Origin: an uncultured Clostridia bacterium
GTDB taxonomy: Bacteria > Bacillota > Clostridia > Oscillospirales > Acutalibacteraceae
Assembly (NCBI GenBank): GCA_944384995.1
Contig: CALWVN010000001.1
Span: 1-64,000 of the forward strand
Length of the DNA: 64,000 nt
Direction: 5' to 3'
A program made the translations under genes and the position numbers. Below, in pieces: positions 1 to 10,583 of this stretch. Numbering within the stretch: position 1 is the stretch's first letter; every line of letters starts with the position of its first letter. Below the pieces are notes generated by a model. The model saw only the letters and a program-made list of their open reading frames with translations, was not told the origin of the DNA and did no database searches.

Positions 1-199
1 TAAGAACTACTATTTATAGAAGTATTTAAGACGATTTGAGACTTTTTATTCTGAACAGTAAATCCTGCCGTGGCAGACCAATAGAATTCGATCCATGTAA
101 AGTTCCCGATTCATAGGATGTCTATTCCATTATAAAGTACGATCGCGAAAAAAACAAGCACGGACTGCCTGCCATTGGTTCAGCCGTGCAGATCTCCGC
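1..199. other. Left-edge non-coding stretch with an imperfect hairpin
   Basis: No convincing gene. The first 130 bases are AT-rich. An imperfect inverted repeat pairs 158-167 (GCACGGACTG) with 181-189 (CAGCCGTGC). None of the three forward frames supplies the missing N-terminal part of the DUF5054 protein that follows, so this looks like sequence newly joined to that gene, or an assembly edge. Confidence 0.5.
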
Positions 200-1528
200 G
201 TGTGCCGGAAAAACGCTTTTTCCGGCTTGCAAAATAGTACCCTACGCCCAGCGCGTCCGCCAAAAGCCAACCGATGGGCACTGACCACCAAATGGCTGGC
301 GGACGGTTCCCTGCAAAGGGGCAGCGAAGAGTATGTCGGCCTTGCCGACAACCTTTTGTGTGTGGCAGAGCACACCTGCGGCATGGATGTCAAAATGTAT
401 TTTGCGGATTATGAGCACTATTTGAAGAAGGATTTTCAGCGCGCGCGGGCAAAAGATACGATCGCAGTTCGCAATCCCTTTTCCGGTTTCCCGCAGAACC
501 TGCTGGTCTGGATCAACCGAAAAATCGGCAATTACAAAAAAGCCTCTTACAAATCCTTTGAAAAGAGTTGGGCGGAGCAGCGCGGCTACATTACGGCGGC
601 GCTGGAGGCGCTTTCTCCCGGGCATCGCACAGAAGCCGAAGCCCATCTTGAAGCCCTGCGGCCGAAGTCGCCCGTGCCGTTTACACAAAACAACGGCGCG
701 TTTGAAACCGTGACCTGCGGCAAATGGGCAATGCGATTGAACCAAAACGGCGGGATCGGGGAATTGTACTATGACGGCGACGCGGTGATCCGCAAAAATG
801 ACGCGCCGATTTTGGAATACCGTTCCTTTGCTTACGGTGACTACCAATTCTGGCTCAAGCACTATTCGCGTGACTTAAAACAGAACTTTAGCTGGGCTTA
901 CGGCGACTTTGCGCGTCCGCTGCTGAACAAGGTAAAAAGGAAATATCCGACAGGCCGTTTCCCGTTCACCGTGCAGACCTCAGCCGCCGTGCAGGCGGAA
1001 AACGGCGTACAGCTTTTCGTAAATCTGATCTGTGACCCGAGGCTTTCCGAGGAACTCGGCGCACCGCGATTGGTACAGCTGATTTATACGCTGTGCGAAA
1101 CCGGTCTTACTTTGGATGCCGCTTGGTTCCAAAAAGATGCCAACCGCCTTACGGAAGCCGTGTATCTGCATATGTATCCGGCAGGCGGCAAGGTGACTTT
1201 TGACAAGCTCGGCGATGTCATTGACCCCATGCAAGTGGTCTCCAAAGGCGGGCGGAACCTGCACGCCGTCTGGGCTGCAAATGTGGAAACGGAGAAAGAA
1301 AAGTACAAGATCTATAACCGCCATTCCCCGATTGTTTCACCCGGCAGAGGCAAGATTTTGGAGTTTGACGATCAGCTTGAGCATATCGAGCAGGACGGCA
1401 TGACCTTCGTTTTGTACAACAATGTTTGGGGAACGAATTTTCCGCTTTGGTATGAAGAAAACGCCGCTTTCCGTTTTGAGATCGTCCGTGAACCGCGCCC
1501 TGATGCGCAAAAGCCGACAGAGGTATAA
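200..1528 (+). CDS. DUF5054 glycoside-hydrolase-like protein, N-terminally truncated
   Basis: The readable protein has 442 codons from a GTG. The first 25 or so residues look non-native. From about residue 27 it matches the middle and C-terminus of DUF5054 proteins: a KWLADGSL segment, then [20 protein letters not shown] (family form AEHTWG.DEK....DYEHY) and SWAEQRGYI. Full-length family members are clearly longer and start with a GH38/deacetylase-like barrel, which is absent here, so catalytic function is doubtful. A perfect hairpin (GCCGGAAAAA, 3-base loop, TTTTTCCGGC; 204-226) lies inside the first codons and resembles a terminator more than coding sequence. The stop overlaps the GH95 start (TAATG), so the two were probably one transcript. 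It may be a decayed gene or the product of an assembly join. Confidence 0.7.
   Translation: MCRKNAFSGLQNSTLRPARPPKANRWALTTKWLADGSLQRGSEEYVGLADNLLCVAEHTCGMDVKMYFADYEHYLKKDFQRARAKDTIAVRNPFSGFPQNLLVWINRKIGNYKKASYKSFEKSWAEQRGYITAALEALSPGHRTEAEAHLEALRPKSPVPFTQNNGAFETVTCGKWAMRLNQNGGIGELYYDGDAVIRKNDAPILEYRSFAYGDYQFWLKHYSRDLKQNFSWAYGDFARPLLNKVKRKYPTGRFPFTVQTSAAVQAENGVQLFVNLICDPRLSEELGAPRLVQLIYTLCETGLTLDAAWFQKDANRLTEAVYLHMYPAGGKVTFDKLGDVIDPMQVVSKGGRNLHAVWAANVETEKEKYKIYNRHSPIVSPGRGKILEFDDQLEHIEQDGMTFVLYNNVWGTNFPLWYEENAAFRFEIVREPRPDAQKPTEV
204..226. repeat. Perfect 10-bp inverted repeat
   Basis: GCCGGAAAAA pairs exactly with TTTTTCCGGC around CGC. It resembles an intrinsic terminator that has become joined to the truncated DUF5054 reading frame. 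Confidence 0.5.
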
Positions 1529-3909
1529 TGATGAGGTTGTATTATGATGCACCCGTAAGTCAGCTTTTGCACGCACAAGCGGGAAAACGCATGAGTCGTG
1601 ACGCCTTTTGGGAACAGGCCGTGCTTTCCTTGGGAAACGGCAGCATAGGCCTCAGTGTATACGGGGAGGTCAACCGCGAAAGAATCGTTCTCAACCATAA
1701 GACGCTGTGGACAGGCGGCCCGTCCAAACGCCGGCCGCAGTATTGCGGCGGCAATATCGACAAGCCCGATGCTTTCGGAAAAATGCCGTCAGATTACTTA
1801 AAAGAAGTACAGGCACTGTTTCAGCAGGGCGAGGTCGATAAAGCGGAAGCTCTTTGCAATAAGCTGGTCGGCAAAAAAGCAGGCTACGGTGCGTACCAGT
1901 GCTGGGGTGAGCTGGAGATCACATACCACGGCTTGAAGCCTGCGCCGAACCGTTATTTGCGGGAATTAGATTTGGATACTGCGGTTTGCAGGGTGGAATA
2001 TGAAGCGGCTAACGGACGGAAAACGTGTCACGATGCACGGCAGTATTTTGTGTCCCACGCCGACAGGGTCGCCGTTTTGCATACCGCGCGGCGGGAGGGC
2101 GGTCTTTCCTGCACCATCCGCTTAAAGCCGAGCCGCCTCGGACGCATTCGGGCAACCAAATCCGGGATTCTGCATTACGGCAGGCTGTTGGATAACGGCT
2201 TGCAGTATTGTGCCTGCCTTTTCCTGGATACGGACGGCAAAACCCGTGCTTACGGCTCTCGGGTCGTCATTCGTGAAGCAACGTATTTTACCGCATATTT
2301 GTGCATGGATACGGATTATGCCGACAATTATCCCGTGTATCGCACCGGAGAGCGTTCCGAGCAGCTTCGTGAGCGCGTGACTCGATGTGCGGAAACGGCC
2401 ATGCATTGCGGTGTGCAGACGCTTTACGAGCGGCACCTTGCCGATTACAGGGCGTTATATGGCCGTGTTGCGCTGAATTTGGGGGGCAATACGGACTTGC
2501 CGCCGACCGACCGGCTGGTGCGCACCTATTCAAACCCGGACACGCCGGAGGAACAAAAACGCGGTCTGGAAGCGCTTCTGTACCAGTTCGGCAGATATCT
2601 GACGATCGCCTCTTCGAGAGAAGATGACTTGCTTCCCTCCAATTTGCAGGGCATCTGGAATGTTTCCAATACACCGCCGTGGAACAGCGATTTTCATCTG
2701 AATGTCAATCTGCAAATGAACTACTGGCCGGTGTATGTCTCCAATTTGGCGGAGTGTGCGATGCCGCTTGTGCGGTATATCGACAAGCTCCGTGCGCCCG
2801 GGCGTGTGACTGCGCTTGCATACACGGGAAAAGAAGCCTCGCAGAATGGAAAAGAAGGCTTTTTATTCCACACGCAAAATACGCCGTTCGGCTGGACTTG
2901 TCCCGGATGGTGCTTCAGCTGGGGATGGTCTCCGGCGGCTGTCCCATGGATCTTGCACGATGTGTTCGGTGCTTTTGCATACACACAGGATACGGCGCTG
3001 CTGAAACATACGATTTGCCCGATGCTTAAAGAGACCGCCGGATATTTTTCAAGAATGCTTATCGAGCATAACGGGCGTCTGGTCACGGCACCGTGCTTTT
3101 CACCGGAACACGGGCCGCGCACCATGGGCAATACCTATGAACAGTCTTTGCTCGCACAGCTGTATCTCGATGCGATCGAAGCCGCTGAGACGCTGGGCGT
3201 GGATGCAGACCGCGTAAAGGCATGGAAGGATATCCTTGCCCGTATGCAGCCGATCGAGATCGGCGGAAGCGGACAGATCAAAGAATGGTATCATGAAAAG
3301 GCTTTGGGTGAGATCGGGGAAAAAGGACATCGGCATTTGTCGCACCTGCTGGGGCTTTATCCGTGCAATGTCATAAACAAGCGCAACGATCCGGAATATT
3401 TGCAGGCGGCGATCGTTTCTTTGAATGACCGCGGGGACAAAAGCACGGGGTGGGGTACTTGTATGCGCCTTGCTTTGTGGGCGCGCGTCGGAGACGGCGA
3501 CCGGGCGCATCGGCTGATCCAAAACCTCCTTGCCAACTGTATATACATCAATTTGTTCGACACCCATCCGCCGTTTCAAATCGACGGCAATTTCGGGTAT
3601 ACCGCAGGCGTCAATGAAATGCTTTTGCAAAGCAATTTGGGCGTTGTGGAATTTTTGCCGGCATTGCCCTCCGTTTGGCGGAACGGTTGTGTGCGGGGAC
3701 TTGTTGCAAAAGGGAATTTTACCGTAGACATAATCTGGGAAAACGGTCGGCTTGTAAAAGCAACGGTCGTTTCACGCTGCGGCGGCACATGCGCATTTTG
3801 CTGCCCGCAGGGCAAGCTTTCCTCTATACAACCGCACGCCTACAATACATTTGGCGATCTGGTGATCGAGACCCAACAGGGGGATGTGGTTACGATATGT
3901 CTCCTCTAA
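1528..3909 (+). CDS. GH95 alpha-L-fucosidase/alpha-L-galactosidase family protein
   Basis: This 793-residue protein has the usual GH95 layout. An N-terminal beta-sandwich carries LGNGSIG and the [10 protein letters not shown] motif, followed by the (alpha/alpha)6 barrel with NLQGIWN (about residue 372), [10 protein letters not shown], a SPEH acid segment (about 525), [12 protein letters not shown] (about 601) and [12 protein letters not shown]. Known members hydrolyse terminal alpha-1,2-L-fucose or L-galactose by inversion. No signal peptide is evident, so it is probably cytoplasmic and acts on imported oligosaccharides. The start shares one base with the preceding stop (TAATG), implying translational coupling. 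The exact sugar cannot be told from sequence. Confidence 0.92.
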   Translation: MMRLYYDAPVSQLLHAQAGKRMSRDAFWEQAVLSLGNGSIGLSVYGEVNRERIVLNHKTLWTGGPSKRRPQYCGGNIDKPDAFGKMPSDYLKEVQALFQQGEVDKAEALCNKLVGKKAGYGAYQCWGELEITYHGLKPAPNRYLRELDLDTAVCRVEYEAANGRKTCHDARQYFVSHADRVAVLHTARREGGLSCTIRLKPSRLGRIRATKSGILHYGRLLDNGLQYCACLFLDTDGKTRAYGSRVVIREATYFTAYLCMDTDYADNYPVYRTGERSEQLRERVTRCAETAMHCGVQTLYERHLADYRALYGRVALNLGGNTDLPPTDRLVRTYSNPDTPEEQKRGLEALLYQFGRYLTIASSREDDLLPSNLQGIWNVSNTPPWNSDFHLNVNLQMNYWPVYVSNLAECAMPLVRYIDKLRAPGRVTALAYTGKEASQNGKEGFLFHTQNTPFGWTCPGWCFSWGWSPAAVPWILHDVFGAFAYTQDTALLKHTICPMLKETAGYFSRMLIEHNGRLVTAPCFSPEHGPRTMGNTYEQSLLAQLYLDAIEAAETLGVDADRVKAWKDILARMQPIEIGGSGQIKEWYHEKALGEIGEKGHRHLSHLLGLYPCNVINKRNDPEYLQAAIVSLNDRGDKSTGWGTCMRLALWARVGDGDRAHRLIQNLLANCIYINLFDTHPPFQIDGNFGYTAGVNEMLLQSNLGVVEFLPALPSVWRNGCVRGLVAKGNFTVDIIWENGRLVKATVVSRCGGTCAFCCPQGKLSSIQPHAYNTFGDLVIETQQGDVVTICLL

Positions 3910-3946
3910 GATATGCAATACATTTTTTGAAAGCAGGTAAAACAGA

Positions 3947-6079
3947 ATGCAAACCGTAAAAAAATCGCTTTGTTTGCTGCTCGCGTTATGGTTGGTTTTT
4001 GCGTTCGCTTCGTGTTCTTCGCAAAACGCAATGGCAGAAAAGCAGGCAACGCCCGTTAACCTTGCCGTGCCGGAACAACGCACAAGGGAGCAAAAGCAAG
4101 GCGATATTTATGTTTCCCCGACCGGCAGCGACGAAAATCCCGGCACAAAAGAGCAGCCCGTGCAAACGCCGCAGCGTGCCGTGGAATTGGCGCGCGCGCT
4201 CGACAAAGCGGAAAAGGTGATTTATTTCGCGGACGGCGAATACCGCATTTCGGCGCTGACCCTGACCGCCGAGGACAGCGGCATCACATTTTTTGCCGAA
4301 AACAGCGCGGTGTTCAACGGCGGGCTGACGCTTGACCCGGCAGATTTTGAGCCGTACAAAGACAATATTCAGGTGTTGGATTTGTCCAAATACGGCGTGA
4401 CAACCGAGCGCATCGGGCAGGTGCGCGCTTTCGGGCAGTACAATCAGGCGGCGAAATACAACGCCGAGGGCAGTCTCTATTGCGAGCTGTTTTGTGACAA
4501 TGTCCGCATGACTTTAGCGCGTTATCCCAATGCAGGGGAATACCTGTATACGGGCAAGATCCTCGATAACGGCGATTCGAAAGAGATCTATACCGACCAA
4601 GGCACCGAAACAAATCCCGATTGGGAAACGATGAAAAACCCGCGCGGCGGCACATTTGAGGCGGACAAAGCCGTGACCGACCGCGTTAAAACCTGGACAA
4701 ACAGCGACGACATCTGGATGTTCGGCTATTTCCAGTATGACTGGGCGGATTCCACCACACCGCTGAAAGAGGTCGGCGACGGCACAGTCACCACCGAATA
4801 CGCAAACGTTTACGGCTTTAAAGAGGGGATGCCCTACTATTTCTTTAACGTGTTTGAAGAGCTGGACGCGGAAAACGAATGGTACATAGACCGGGATAAT
4901 CTCAAGCTGTACTTCATTCCTCCTGCGGACTTCCAAAGCAAATCTCTGGAGATTTCTTTGGAAACCGGCGATCTGGTCACACTGCGAGACGCGCAGAACG
5001 TTGTATTTGACGGTATCACCTTTACCGGCACGCGCGCAAGCGCGATCCGGGGAACGGGCAGCGACATCACGATCCAAAACTGCACCGTCAAAAATGTCGG
5101 GGAAAATGCCATAGAGCTGACAGGCGAGCGCGTCCTCGTTGAGAACAATACGATTACGGCTACCGGCAAGGCGGGCGTGATCCTCACGGGCGGCGACCGC
5201 GAGACGCTCACCTCCGGCGAAAATGTCGTGACCAACAATCTGATCTATGACTGGTCGCAGGTTTACAGGACTTATCAGGCAGCGGTGAGTCTGAATGGTG
5301 TGGGCGCAGTGTGCAGCCATAACGAGATCTACAATTCCCCGCATGAGGCGATCACCTACACGGGCAATAACCACGTTATCGAATATAACGTGATCCATGA
5401 CGTCGTGCTGGAATCCTCGGATGCGGGCGCGATCTATGCGGGGCGCAGTTGGAGCTATTACGGGAACGTCATCCGGTACAACTGTATTTACAACATCGGC
5501 TCCGAAGATTTTACGCCGAGTGGCATTTATTTTGACGATGCGCTTTCCGGGCAGGAAGCCTATGGAAATCTGCTTGTCAATATTCCGGGCTGTGCCCTTC
5601 TGTTAGGCGGCGGCCGCGATTTGAAGATTGAAAACAATTTGGTCGTGAATGCTGCCACGCCGGTTTACTATGACGACCGCGCGATGGTGGACAGCTCCTC
5701 AAGCAGCTGGTTCAAGCATAGCCAAACGCCCGGAGAGGGGCTTTGGGCAACGCTTACGGAGGTGGATGTGCAGTCGGAAGCATGGAAAGCCGCTTTCCCG
5801 GAACTGTCCGCGCTTTCCGACGACTTTGCAAACACCGAAGACCCGCAGTTTGCCGCCAACCCCGCGAACAGCACCGTGAAGCATAATGTTGTTGTAAACG
5901 CCAAAAAGAGCCTCGGCGATATTTCCAAAGGGGCTGAAAAATACAGCGACATATCCGAAAACACGCTGTATAAATTGGGCGATGCACCTTTTGCCGCAGA
6001 CGGCGATTATACGCTGACACAGCTGCCCGAGGGCTTTGAGCAGCTTCCGTTTGATCAAATGGGCAGAACTTATAAATAA
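3947..6079 (+). CDS. Secreted beta-helix lipoprotein, GH141-like architecture
   Basis: The 710-residue product begins with a lipoprotein signal (hydrophobic run, then FAFASC at about residue 23), so it should be lipid-anchored outside the membrane. [13 protein letters not shown] and a DGEY/LTAEDSG segment follow, then a long right-handed beta-helix with repeated IQNCTV, VENNTI and IEYNVIHD rungs. This layout is shared with pectate-lyase-fold carbohydrate enzymes, including the GH141 fucosidase/xylanase family. The resemblance is by pattern, so the substrate is unknown. It lies between GH95 and xylA, 37 bases after GH95, in one orientation. A related protein is encoded at 18048-20240 (both have an FEELD/FEHLD...E.Y.D segment before the helix). 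Confidence 0.75.
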   Translation: MQTVKKSLCLLLALWLVFAFASCSSQNAMAEKQATPVNLAVPEQRTREQKQGDIYVSPTGSDENPGTKEQPVQTPQRAVELARALDKAEKVIYFADGEYRISALTLTAEDSGITFFAENSAVFNGGLTLDPADFEPYKDNIQVLDLSKYGVTTERIGQVRAFGQYNQAAKYNAEGSLYCELFCDNVRMTLARYPNAGEYLYTGKILDNGDSKEIYTDQGTETNPDWETMKNPRGGTFEADKAVTDRVKTWTNSDDIWMFGYFQYDWADSTTPLKEVGDGTVTTEYANVYGFKEGMPYYFFNVFEELDAENEWYIDRDNLKLYFIPPADFQSKSLEISLETGDLVTLRDAQNVVFDGITFTGTRASAIRGTGSDITIQNCTVKNVGENAIELTGERVLVENNTITATGKAGVILTGGDRETLTSGENVVTNNLIYDWSQVYRTYQAAVSLNGVGAVCSHNEIYNSPHEAITYTGNNHVIEYNVIHDVVLESSDAGAIYAGRSWSYYGNVIRYNCIYNIGSEDFTPSGIYFDDALSGQEAYGNLLVNIPGCALLLGGGRDLKIENNLVVNAATPVYYDDRAMVDSSSSSWFKHSQTPGEGLWATLTEVDVQSEAWKAAFPELSALSDDFANTEDPQFAANPANSTVKHNVVVNAKKSLGDISKGAEKYSDISENTLYKLGDAPFAADGDYTLTQLPEGFEQLPFDQMGRTYK

Positions 6080-6176
6080 AGCCGTACCCCTGTACGGGTC
6101 TGTTTGTGTGAATACACGGCTGCAAGACAATGGTACAATCCAATATCATATTATTTTGAAGACAAGAGGCGCAAAA

Positions 6177-7499
6177 ATGTACGAAAAGATTACCATTCCG
6201 ACCATCCGCTTTGAGGGTGCGGAAAGCCAAAATCCGCTGGCGTTTCATTACTATGACGCCGACCGGGAAATCCTGGGCAAGCCCATGAAAGACCACCTGA
6301 AATTTGCCATGTCCTGGTGGCATACCCTGTGTGCGGGCGGCACAGATATGTTCGGGCGCGCGACCTTCGACAAATCCTTCGGCGCTGTGCCGGATACCAT
6401 GGAACATGCCAAAGCAAAGGTCGATGTCGGCTTTGCCTTCATGGAAAAGCTGGGTATCCCGTATTTCTGCTTCCATGACGTGGATCTGGTACCCGAATCG
6501 GATGACATCAACGAAACCAATGCCCGTCTGGACGAGATCTCGGATTATATTTTGGAAAAAATGCAGAAAACAGGCATCAAGTGCCTTTGGGGCACGGCCA
6601 ATATGTTTTCCAATCCGCGCTACATGAACGGTGCGGGCAGCACCAATTCCGCCGAGGTGTATACCTTTGCCGCGGCACAAATCAAAAAGGCGCTGGATTT
6701 GACCGTAAAATTCGGCGGCGAGGGCTATGTGTTCTGGGGCGGCCGCGAGGGCTATGAAACCCTGCTCAATACGGACGTCAAGTTTGAACAGGAAAACATC
6801 GCGCGCTTGATGCGCATGGCGGTGGAATATGGACGCAGCATCGGCTTTGCAGGCGATTTTTATATCGAGCCGAAGCCGAAAGAGCCCATGAAGCACCAAT
6901 ATGATTTTGACGCGGCGACCGCGATCGGCTTCCTGCGGCAATACGGGCTCGACAAGGATTTCAAGCTGAATATCGAAGCGAACCACGCCACTTTGGCAGG
7001 GCATACGTTCCAGCATGAGCTTCGTATTTCAGCTGTCAACGGGATGCTCGGCAGCATTGACGCCAACCAGGGCGATCTGCTTTTGGGCTGGGATACGGAC
7101 GAATTCCCGTGCAATGTGTATGACGCGACCATGTGCATGTACGAAGTCCTTAAAGCGGGCGGGTTTGTGCACGGCGGGTTAAACTTTGACGCAAAATCCA
7201 GACGCCCGAGCAACACGATGGAGGATCTTATACAAAGCTATATTTTGGGGATGGATACCTTTGCACTTGGGCTTATCAAGGCGGCCGCACTCATCGAGGA
7301 CGGACGGCTTGACCGCTTTGTCGAGGCGCGTTATGCCGGCTTTAAAAACGGTATCGGCGCCAAAATTGTCAGCGGCGAAACGACGCTTCAAGAACTGAGC
7401 GACTATGCCTGCGCCAAGAAGAAACCCGAAGCGCCGTCCTCCGGCAGACAGGAATACCTGCAGGCGGTCGTCAATTCCGTGCTGTTTGGGAAAGGGTAA
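6177..7499 (+). CDS. xylA: Xylose isomerase
   Basis: Interconverts D-xylose and D-xylulose in the cytoplasm. The 440-residue length is typical of the class II enzyme. Catalytic and metal-site motifs are present: FHDVD near residue 99, [19 protein letters not shown], a [16 protein letters not shown] segment and LGWDTDEFP. The ATG at 6177 is chosen because the family N-terminus (family form Y......I.FEG..S.NPLAF..Y) begins there and AGAGG precedes it; the open frame extends 47 codons further upstream without homology. xylB follows 4 bases after the stop, so the two are clearly co-translated. Confidence 0.97.
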   Translation: MYEKITIPTIRFEGAESQNPLAFHYYDADREILGKPMKDHLKFAMSWWHTLCAGGTDMFGRATFDKSFGAVPDTMEHAKAKVDVGFAFMEKLGIPYFCFHDVDLVPESDDINETNARLDEISDYILEKMQKTGIKCLWGTANMFSNPRYMNGAGSTNSAEVYTFAAAQIKKALDLTVKFGGEGYVFWGGREGYETLLNTDVKFEQENIARLMRMAVEYGRSIGFAGDFYIEPKPKEPMKHQYDFDAATAIGFLRQYGLDKDFKLNIEANHATLAGHTFQHELRISAVNGMLGSIDANQGDLLLGWDTDEFPCNVYDATMCMYEVLKAGGFVHGGLNFDAKSRRPSNTMEDLIQSYILGMDTFALGLIKAAALIEDGRLDRFVEARYAGFKNGIGAKIVSGETTLQELSDYACAKKKPEAPSSGRQEYLQAVVNSVLFGKG

Positions 7500-7503
7500 A
7501 ACG

Positions 7504-9030
7504 ATGCAGTATGTGATTGGTATCGATCTGGGAACATCGGCGACCAAAACCGTTTTGTTTGATATAACGGGCAAAAAAATTGCATCCGCCGCAAAGGAAT
7601 ATCCCCTTTCGCAGCCGCAAAACGGCTGGGCCGAGCAGGATCCGGCGGAGTGGTATGCGGCGGCGATCGAGACCCTGCGCGCCGTTGTGGAAAAAAGCGG
7701 CGTTCCGGCTGCGGATATTGTATCGCTTGGCATTTCCGGGCAGATGCACGGCCTTGTGATGCTCGACGAAGCGGGCAAGGTGCTGCGTCCGGCGATTCTG
7801 TGGTGCGACCAGCGCACGGAAAAGGAATGTGCAGAAATCACGGAACGTGTTGGCTTTGACAGGCTGATTGCAATCACCGCAAATCCCGCGCTGACCGGCT
7901 TCACGGCATCCAAAATTCTGTGGGTCAAAAAGCACGAGCCGGCGATTTATCAAAAATGCCGCCATATTTTACTGCCGAAGGATTATCTTCGCTACAAGCT
8001 GACAGGTGTTTTTGCTACGGAAATGTCGGATGCATCCGGAATGCAGCTTTTGGATGTGCCGCACCGCTGCTGGTCAAAAGAGGTGCTGGCTGCGCTCGAC
8101 ATCGATCCCGCCTTGCTCGGCAGGCTGTATGAGTCCCCCGAGGTGACGGGTACGATCCATAAAGAAGCCGCAGGCCTGACCGGGCTTGCGGTCGGCACGC
8201 CCGTGGTCGGCGGGGCAGGGGATAACGCGGCGGCCGCTGTGGGTACGGGCGTTGTCCGCGACGGCAGAGCGTTTGCCACCATCGGGACTTCCGGCGTTGT
8301 GTACGCGCATACCGACAAGCCGATCATCGACCCAAAAGGGCGCGTGCATACTTTTTGCTGTGCCGTCCCCGGCGCGTGGCACGTTATGGGTGTGACGCAG
8401 GCGGCAGGCTTTTCTTTGCAGTGGTTCAAAAACAATTTCTGTATGCCTGAAATCGAACGTGCAAAGCAGACGGGGAAAGATGTTTACCAAATCACAGACG
8501 AGGAAGCGTCGAAGATCCCGATCGGCGCAGACAGGCTTTTGTATCTGCCGTATTTGATGGGCGAGCGCACGCCGCACCTCGACGCGAACTGCCGCGGCGT
8601 TTTCTTCGGCCTTTCCGCCATACATACACGCGCACACTTGATCCGCGCGGTGATGGAGGGCGTCGGCTATTCGCTTTTGGACTGCATGCAGGTGTTAAAA
8701 GAAATGAATATAGCGCCTGCGGAAATGCTGGTTACGGGCGGCGGGGGAAAGAGCATCCTTTGGCGGCAGATGATTTGCGATATGTTTGAAATACCGGTCT
8801 GTACGACCGCCTCGCCCGAAGGCCCGGCATTGGGCGTCGCGATCCTGGCGGCTGTCGGTGCAGGGATCTACAAAAGCGTGGAGGCGGCGTGCGACGTCAT
8901 GGTGCAAAAGAATGATGATGCGCTGCTGCCCGTCCGGGAAAACACGGCGATCTACCGCCAATACCATGCTTTGTATAAAAACCTGTATGCGTCTTTAAAA
9001 GATGACTTCCAAGCGCTCGCCGCCCTATAA
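7504..9030 (+). CDS. xylB: Xylulokinase
   Basis: FGGY-family kinase of 508 residues that phosphorylates D-xylulose to xylulose 5-phosphate for the pentose phosphate pathway. The N-terminal GIDLGTSATKT loop, the ISGQMHG segment with LWCDQRT, DASGMQLLD, and the C-terminal GGGGKSILWRQM ATP-site motif are all visible. The ATG at 7504 is set by the GGGAAAGGG ribosome site inside the end of xylA and by homology; the longer open frame overlaps xylA. Its pairing with the isomerase makes the substrate assignment strong. Confidence 0.97.
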   Translation: MQYVIGIDLGTSATKTVLFDITGKKIASAAKEYPLSQPQNGWAEQDPAEWYAAAIETLRAVVEKSGVPAADIVSLGISGQMHGLVMLDEAGKVLRPAILWCDQRTEKECAEITERVGFDRLIAITANPALTGFTASKILWVKKHEPAIYQKCRHILLPKDYLRYKLTGVFATEMSDASGMQLLDVPHRCWSKEVLAALDIDPALLGRLYESPEVTGTIHKEAAGLTGLAVGTPVVGGAGDNAAAAVGTGVVRDGRAFATIGTSGVVYAHTDKPIIDPKGRVHTFCCAVPGAWHVMGVTQAAGFSLQWFKNNFCMPEIERAKQTGKDVYQITDEEASKIPIGADRLLYLPYLMGERTPHLDANCRGVFFGLSAIHTRAHLIRAVMEGVGYSLLDCMQVLKEMNIAPAEMLVTGGGGKSILWRQMICDMFEIPVCTTASPEGPALGVAILAAVGAGIYKSVEAACDVMVQKNDDALLPVRENTAIYRQYHALYKNLYASLKDDFQALAAL

Positions 9031-9206
9031 TACAGTCGGAAAATTTGCACCTGATCTGTTCCTGCCGATAAATAAATGCGGCAGTGCGAATCGCACCGCC
9101 GAAAGGCGCGGCAAACGCAGGCGCCTGTGCCACCCCTTACAGGACTGCTATAAATCGGAACATGGACTGCCGTTTTTCGGATTTTTAAGTTTTTTGAAAA
9201 TAAGCC

Positions 9207-9235
9207 TTGATTTTGCGCGCGAAATATATTATAAT
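9207..9235 (+). promoter_or_regulatory. Promoter of tRNA-Pro
   Basis: TTGATT (9207-9212), 17-bp spacer, TATAAT (9230-9235). Transcription should start about 20 bases before the tRNA. Confidence 0.8.
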
Positions 9236-9260
9236 ACCAAAGCACTCGAAAGAGCGCCAT

Positions 9261-9337
9261 CGGGGTGTGGCGAAGTTTGGTATCGCGCTTGGTTCGGGAC
9301 CAAGAGGCCATGGGTTCAAGTCCCGTCACTCCGACCA
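9261..9337 (+). tRNA. tRNA-Pro (anticodon CGG)
   Basis: A 77-base cloverleaf. The acceptor CGGGGTG pairs with CACTCCG, the anticodon stem CTTGG/CCAAG encloses loop TTCGGGA, the T arm contains GTTCAAGTC, and the CCA end is encoded. It reads CCG codons. Confidence 0.96.
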
Positions 9338-9339
9338 TC

Positions 9340-9372
9340 AAAAAGCCTTGTCGCAAGACAGGGCTTTTTGCA
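9340..9372 (+). terminator. Intrinsic terminator after tRNA-Pro
   Basis: AAAAAGCCTTGTC, loop GCAA, GACAGGGCTTTTT: a strong stem ending in a T-run directly after the tRNA. Confidence 0.85.
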
Positions 9373-9405
9373 ATTTAACAGCTTTTGCATATTCAAAGGT
9401 GTACT

Positions 9406-10092
9406 ATGAACTATCTCCAAGTACAAAACATCGCAAAAACCACGATGGCGTACGCACGCCAAAATATAAAGCCCGGCATGCGCCTTACAGAGGTTCGCCG
9501 CCTGTGCGAAGCGAAAATGCGCGCGCTCGGTGCGGATTCCTTTTGGTATTGGAACATCGGCGCGTTGGTGTTCTCGGGGGATGAGACTGCGCAATCGGTG
9601 TCCGGCAGGAAATATAAAACGAGCGACCGCATCATCGAACCGAATGACATCATCACCATTGATCTAAGCCCGCAGGTCGGGAATATCTGGGGCGATTATG
9701 CGCGCACGGTCATCCTCCAAGACGGCGAGGTCGTAAAAACGGAAAATGTCAAAAATTCCGAATGGAAGCAGGGTTTGCAAACAGAGGATTTTCTGCACAA
9801 AGCGCTTTGTGCATTTGCAACGCCGCAGACGACGTTCGAAGAGGTCTATTTCCATATGAATCGCCTGATCGAAGAAAAAGGCTTTGTCAACCTTGACTTC
9901 AAAGGAAATTTGGGACATTCCATCGCGCGGCGCAAACGGGATAGAATTTATATCGAAAAAGGCAATGCCTCCCGCTTGGGCAATACGGCGTATTTCACCT
10001 TTGAGCCGCATATCAGCGTAAAAGGTTCCCCATACGGCTATAAAAAGGAAAACATATATTATTTTGATAACGGAAAAATTACGGAATTGTGA
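9406..10092 (+). CDS. M24-family (methionine/Xaa-Pro aminopeptidase fold) peptidase-like protein
   Basis: A 228-residue pita-bread-fold protein. The five metal ligands of M24 aminopeptidases appear in order: Asp in TIDLSPQVG, Asp in WGDYART, His in GNLGHSIAR, Glu in YFTFEPHIS and Glu in KKENIYYF. It consists of the catalytic domain only, without the creatinase-like N-terminal domain of long Xaa-Pro dipeptidases. The substrate is not predictable. The ATG at 9406 is preferred because AAAGGTG precedes it; the open frame starts 7 codons earlier. It stands alone between two terminators. In-phase conservation of all ligands suggests an active enzyme. Confidence 0.8.
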   Translation: MNYLQVQNIAKTTMAYARQNIKPGMRLTEVRRLCEAKMRALGADSFWYWNIGALVFSGDETAQSVSGRKYKTSDRIIEPNDIITIDLSPQVGNIWGDYARTVILQDGEVVKTENVKNSEWKQGLQTEDFLHKALCAFATPQTTFEEVYFHMNRLIEEKGFVNLDFKGNLGHSIARRKRDRIYIEKGNASRLGNTAYFTFEPHISVKGSPYGYKKENIYYFDNGKITEL

Positions 10093-10100
10093 TAAAACCG

Positions 10101-10140
10101 ACACAGGGCGGATGTGCTTGCACATCCGCCCTGTGTTTGC
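10101..10140. terminator. Long hairpin between convergent genes
   Basis: ACACAGGGCGGATGTGC pairs over 17 bp with GCACATCCGCCCTGTGT (10101-10117 with 10120-10136) around a 2-base loop, followed by TTTGC on the plus strand. It ends the M24 gene and may also serve the minus-strand gene. Confidence 0.75.
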
Positions 10141-10155
10141 ATAAAAGCCTTAAAT

Positions 10156-10452
10156 TTATTGTGCACACAAATAAAGAATTTCTTTGCCCAGAGCTTTTGC
10201 AAAGGCGATTTCGCTTTTAGTCTGTTCGCCTATGTACCCTTCCACATTTACAATGTACACCGCATCAGACAGCTTGATCCTTTCCTTGTGCATCGCACCA
10301 AGCATTTCTTTTTCCGCCTGTGTATAGATTTTTTGCGGAGAAGCGGGATATACAACACTCAGCACACAGTTCCCCTGTAGGGAAAGCGCTTCCGCTGCCC
10401 GCATCATTTCCTGCTGAAACTTTAAGCTCCCGCACACGGTTATGATTTTCAT
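10156..10452 (-). CDS. Nucleoside 2-deoxyribosyltransferase-like small protein
   Basis: 98 residues starting MKIITVCGSLKF, a Rossmann-type first strand and loop seen in the nucleoside 2-deoxyribosyltransferase-like superfamily. Further on are MHKERIKLSDAVYIVNVEGYIGEQT and SEIAFAKALGKEI, which match the family's substrate and dimer region (D.v.v.n..GYIG..T..EI..A...GK.I). Such proteins act on nucleotides or nucleosides, but many are untested. The ATG at 10452 fits the conserved N-terminus; the open frame continues 25 codons upstream without similarity. Confidence 0.7.
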   Translation of the reverse strand: MKIITVCGSLKFQQEMMRAAEALSLQGNCVLSVVYPASPQKIYTQAEKEMLGAMHKERIKLSDAVYIVNVEGYIGEQTKSEIAFAKALGKEILYLCAQ

Positions 10453-10484
10453 TGCTGTCGCACCTCGCTTTGCGTTTCGGCTTA

Positions 10485-10513
10485 AATGTATCATATGTCC
10501 GTATTGCGTGCAA
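10485..10513 (-). promoter_or_regulatory. Promoter of the deoxyribosyltransferase-like gene
   Basis: On the minus strand: TTGCAC (10513-10508), 17-bp spacer, TACATT (10490-10485). It lies downstream of the ldh terminator, so the gene appears to be separately transcribed. Confidence 0.55.
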
Positions 10514-10524
10514 CCTTGTTCCGT

Positions 10525-10562
10525 CAAAAAGGGCGGCGCCGATCATAAGTACGGCGCCGCCC
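10525..10562 (-). terminator. Intrinsic terminator of ldh
   Basis: A perfect 11-bp stem GGGCGGCGCCG/CGGCGCCGCCC (10531-10541 with 10552-10562), followed on the minus strand by TTTTTG. Confidence 0.85.
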
Positions 10563-10583
10563 GCAATTTCATTCACTTTTTGC

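Noticed and set aside
5754-7016. 420-codon open frame antisense to the beta-helix protein and xylA
   Set aside because: It lies wholly under two well-supported plus-strand genes, has no ribosome site or recognisable domain, and is rich in residues expected from reverse-frame shadows.
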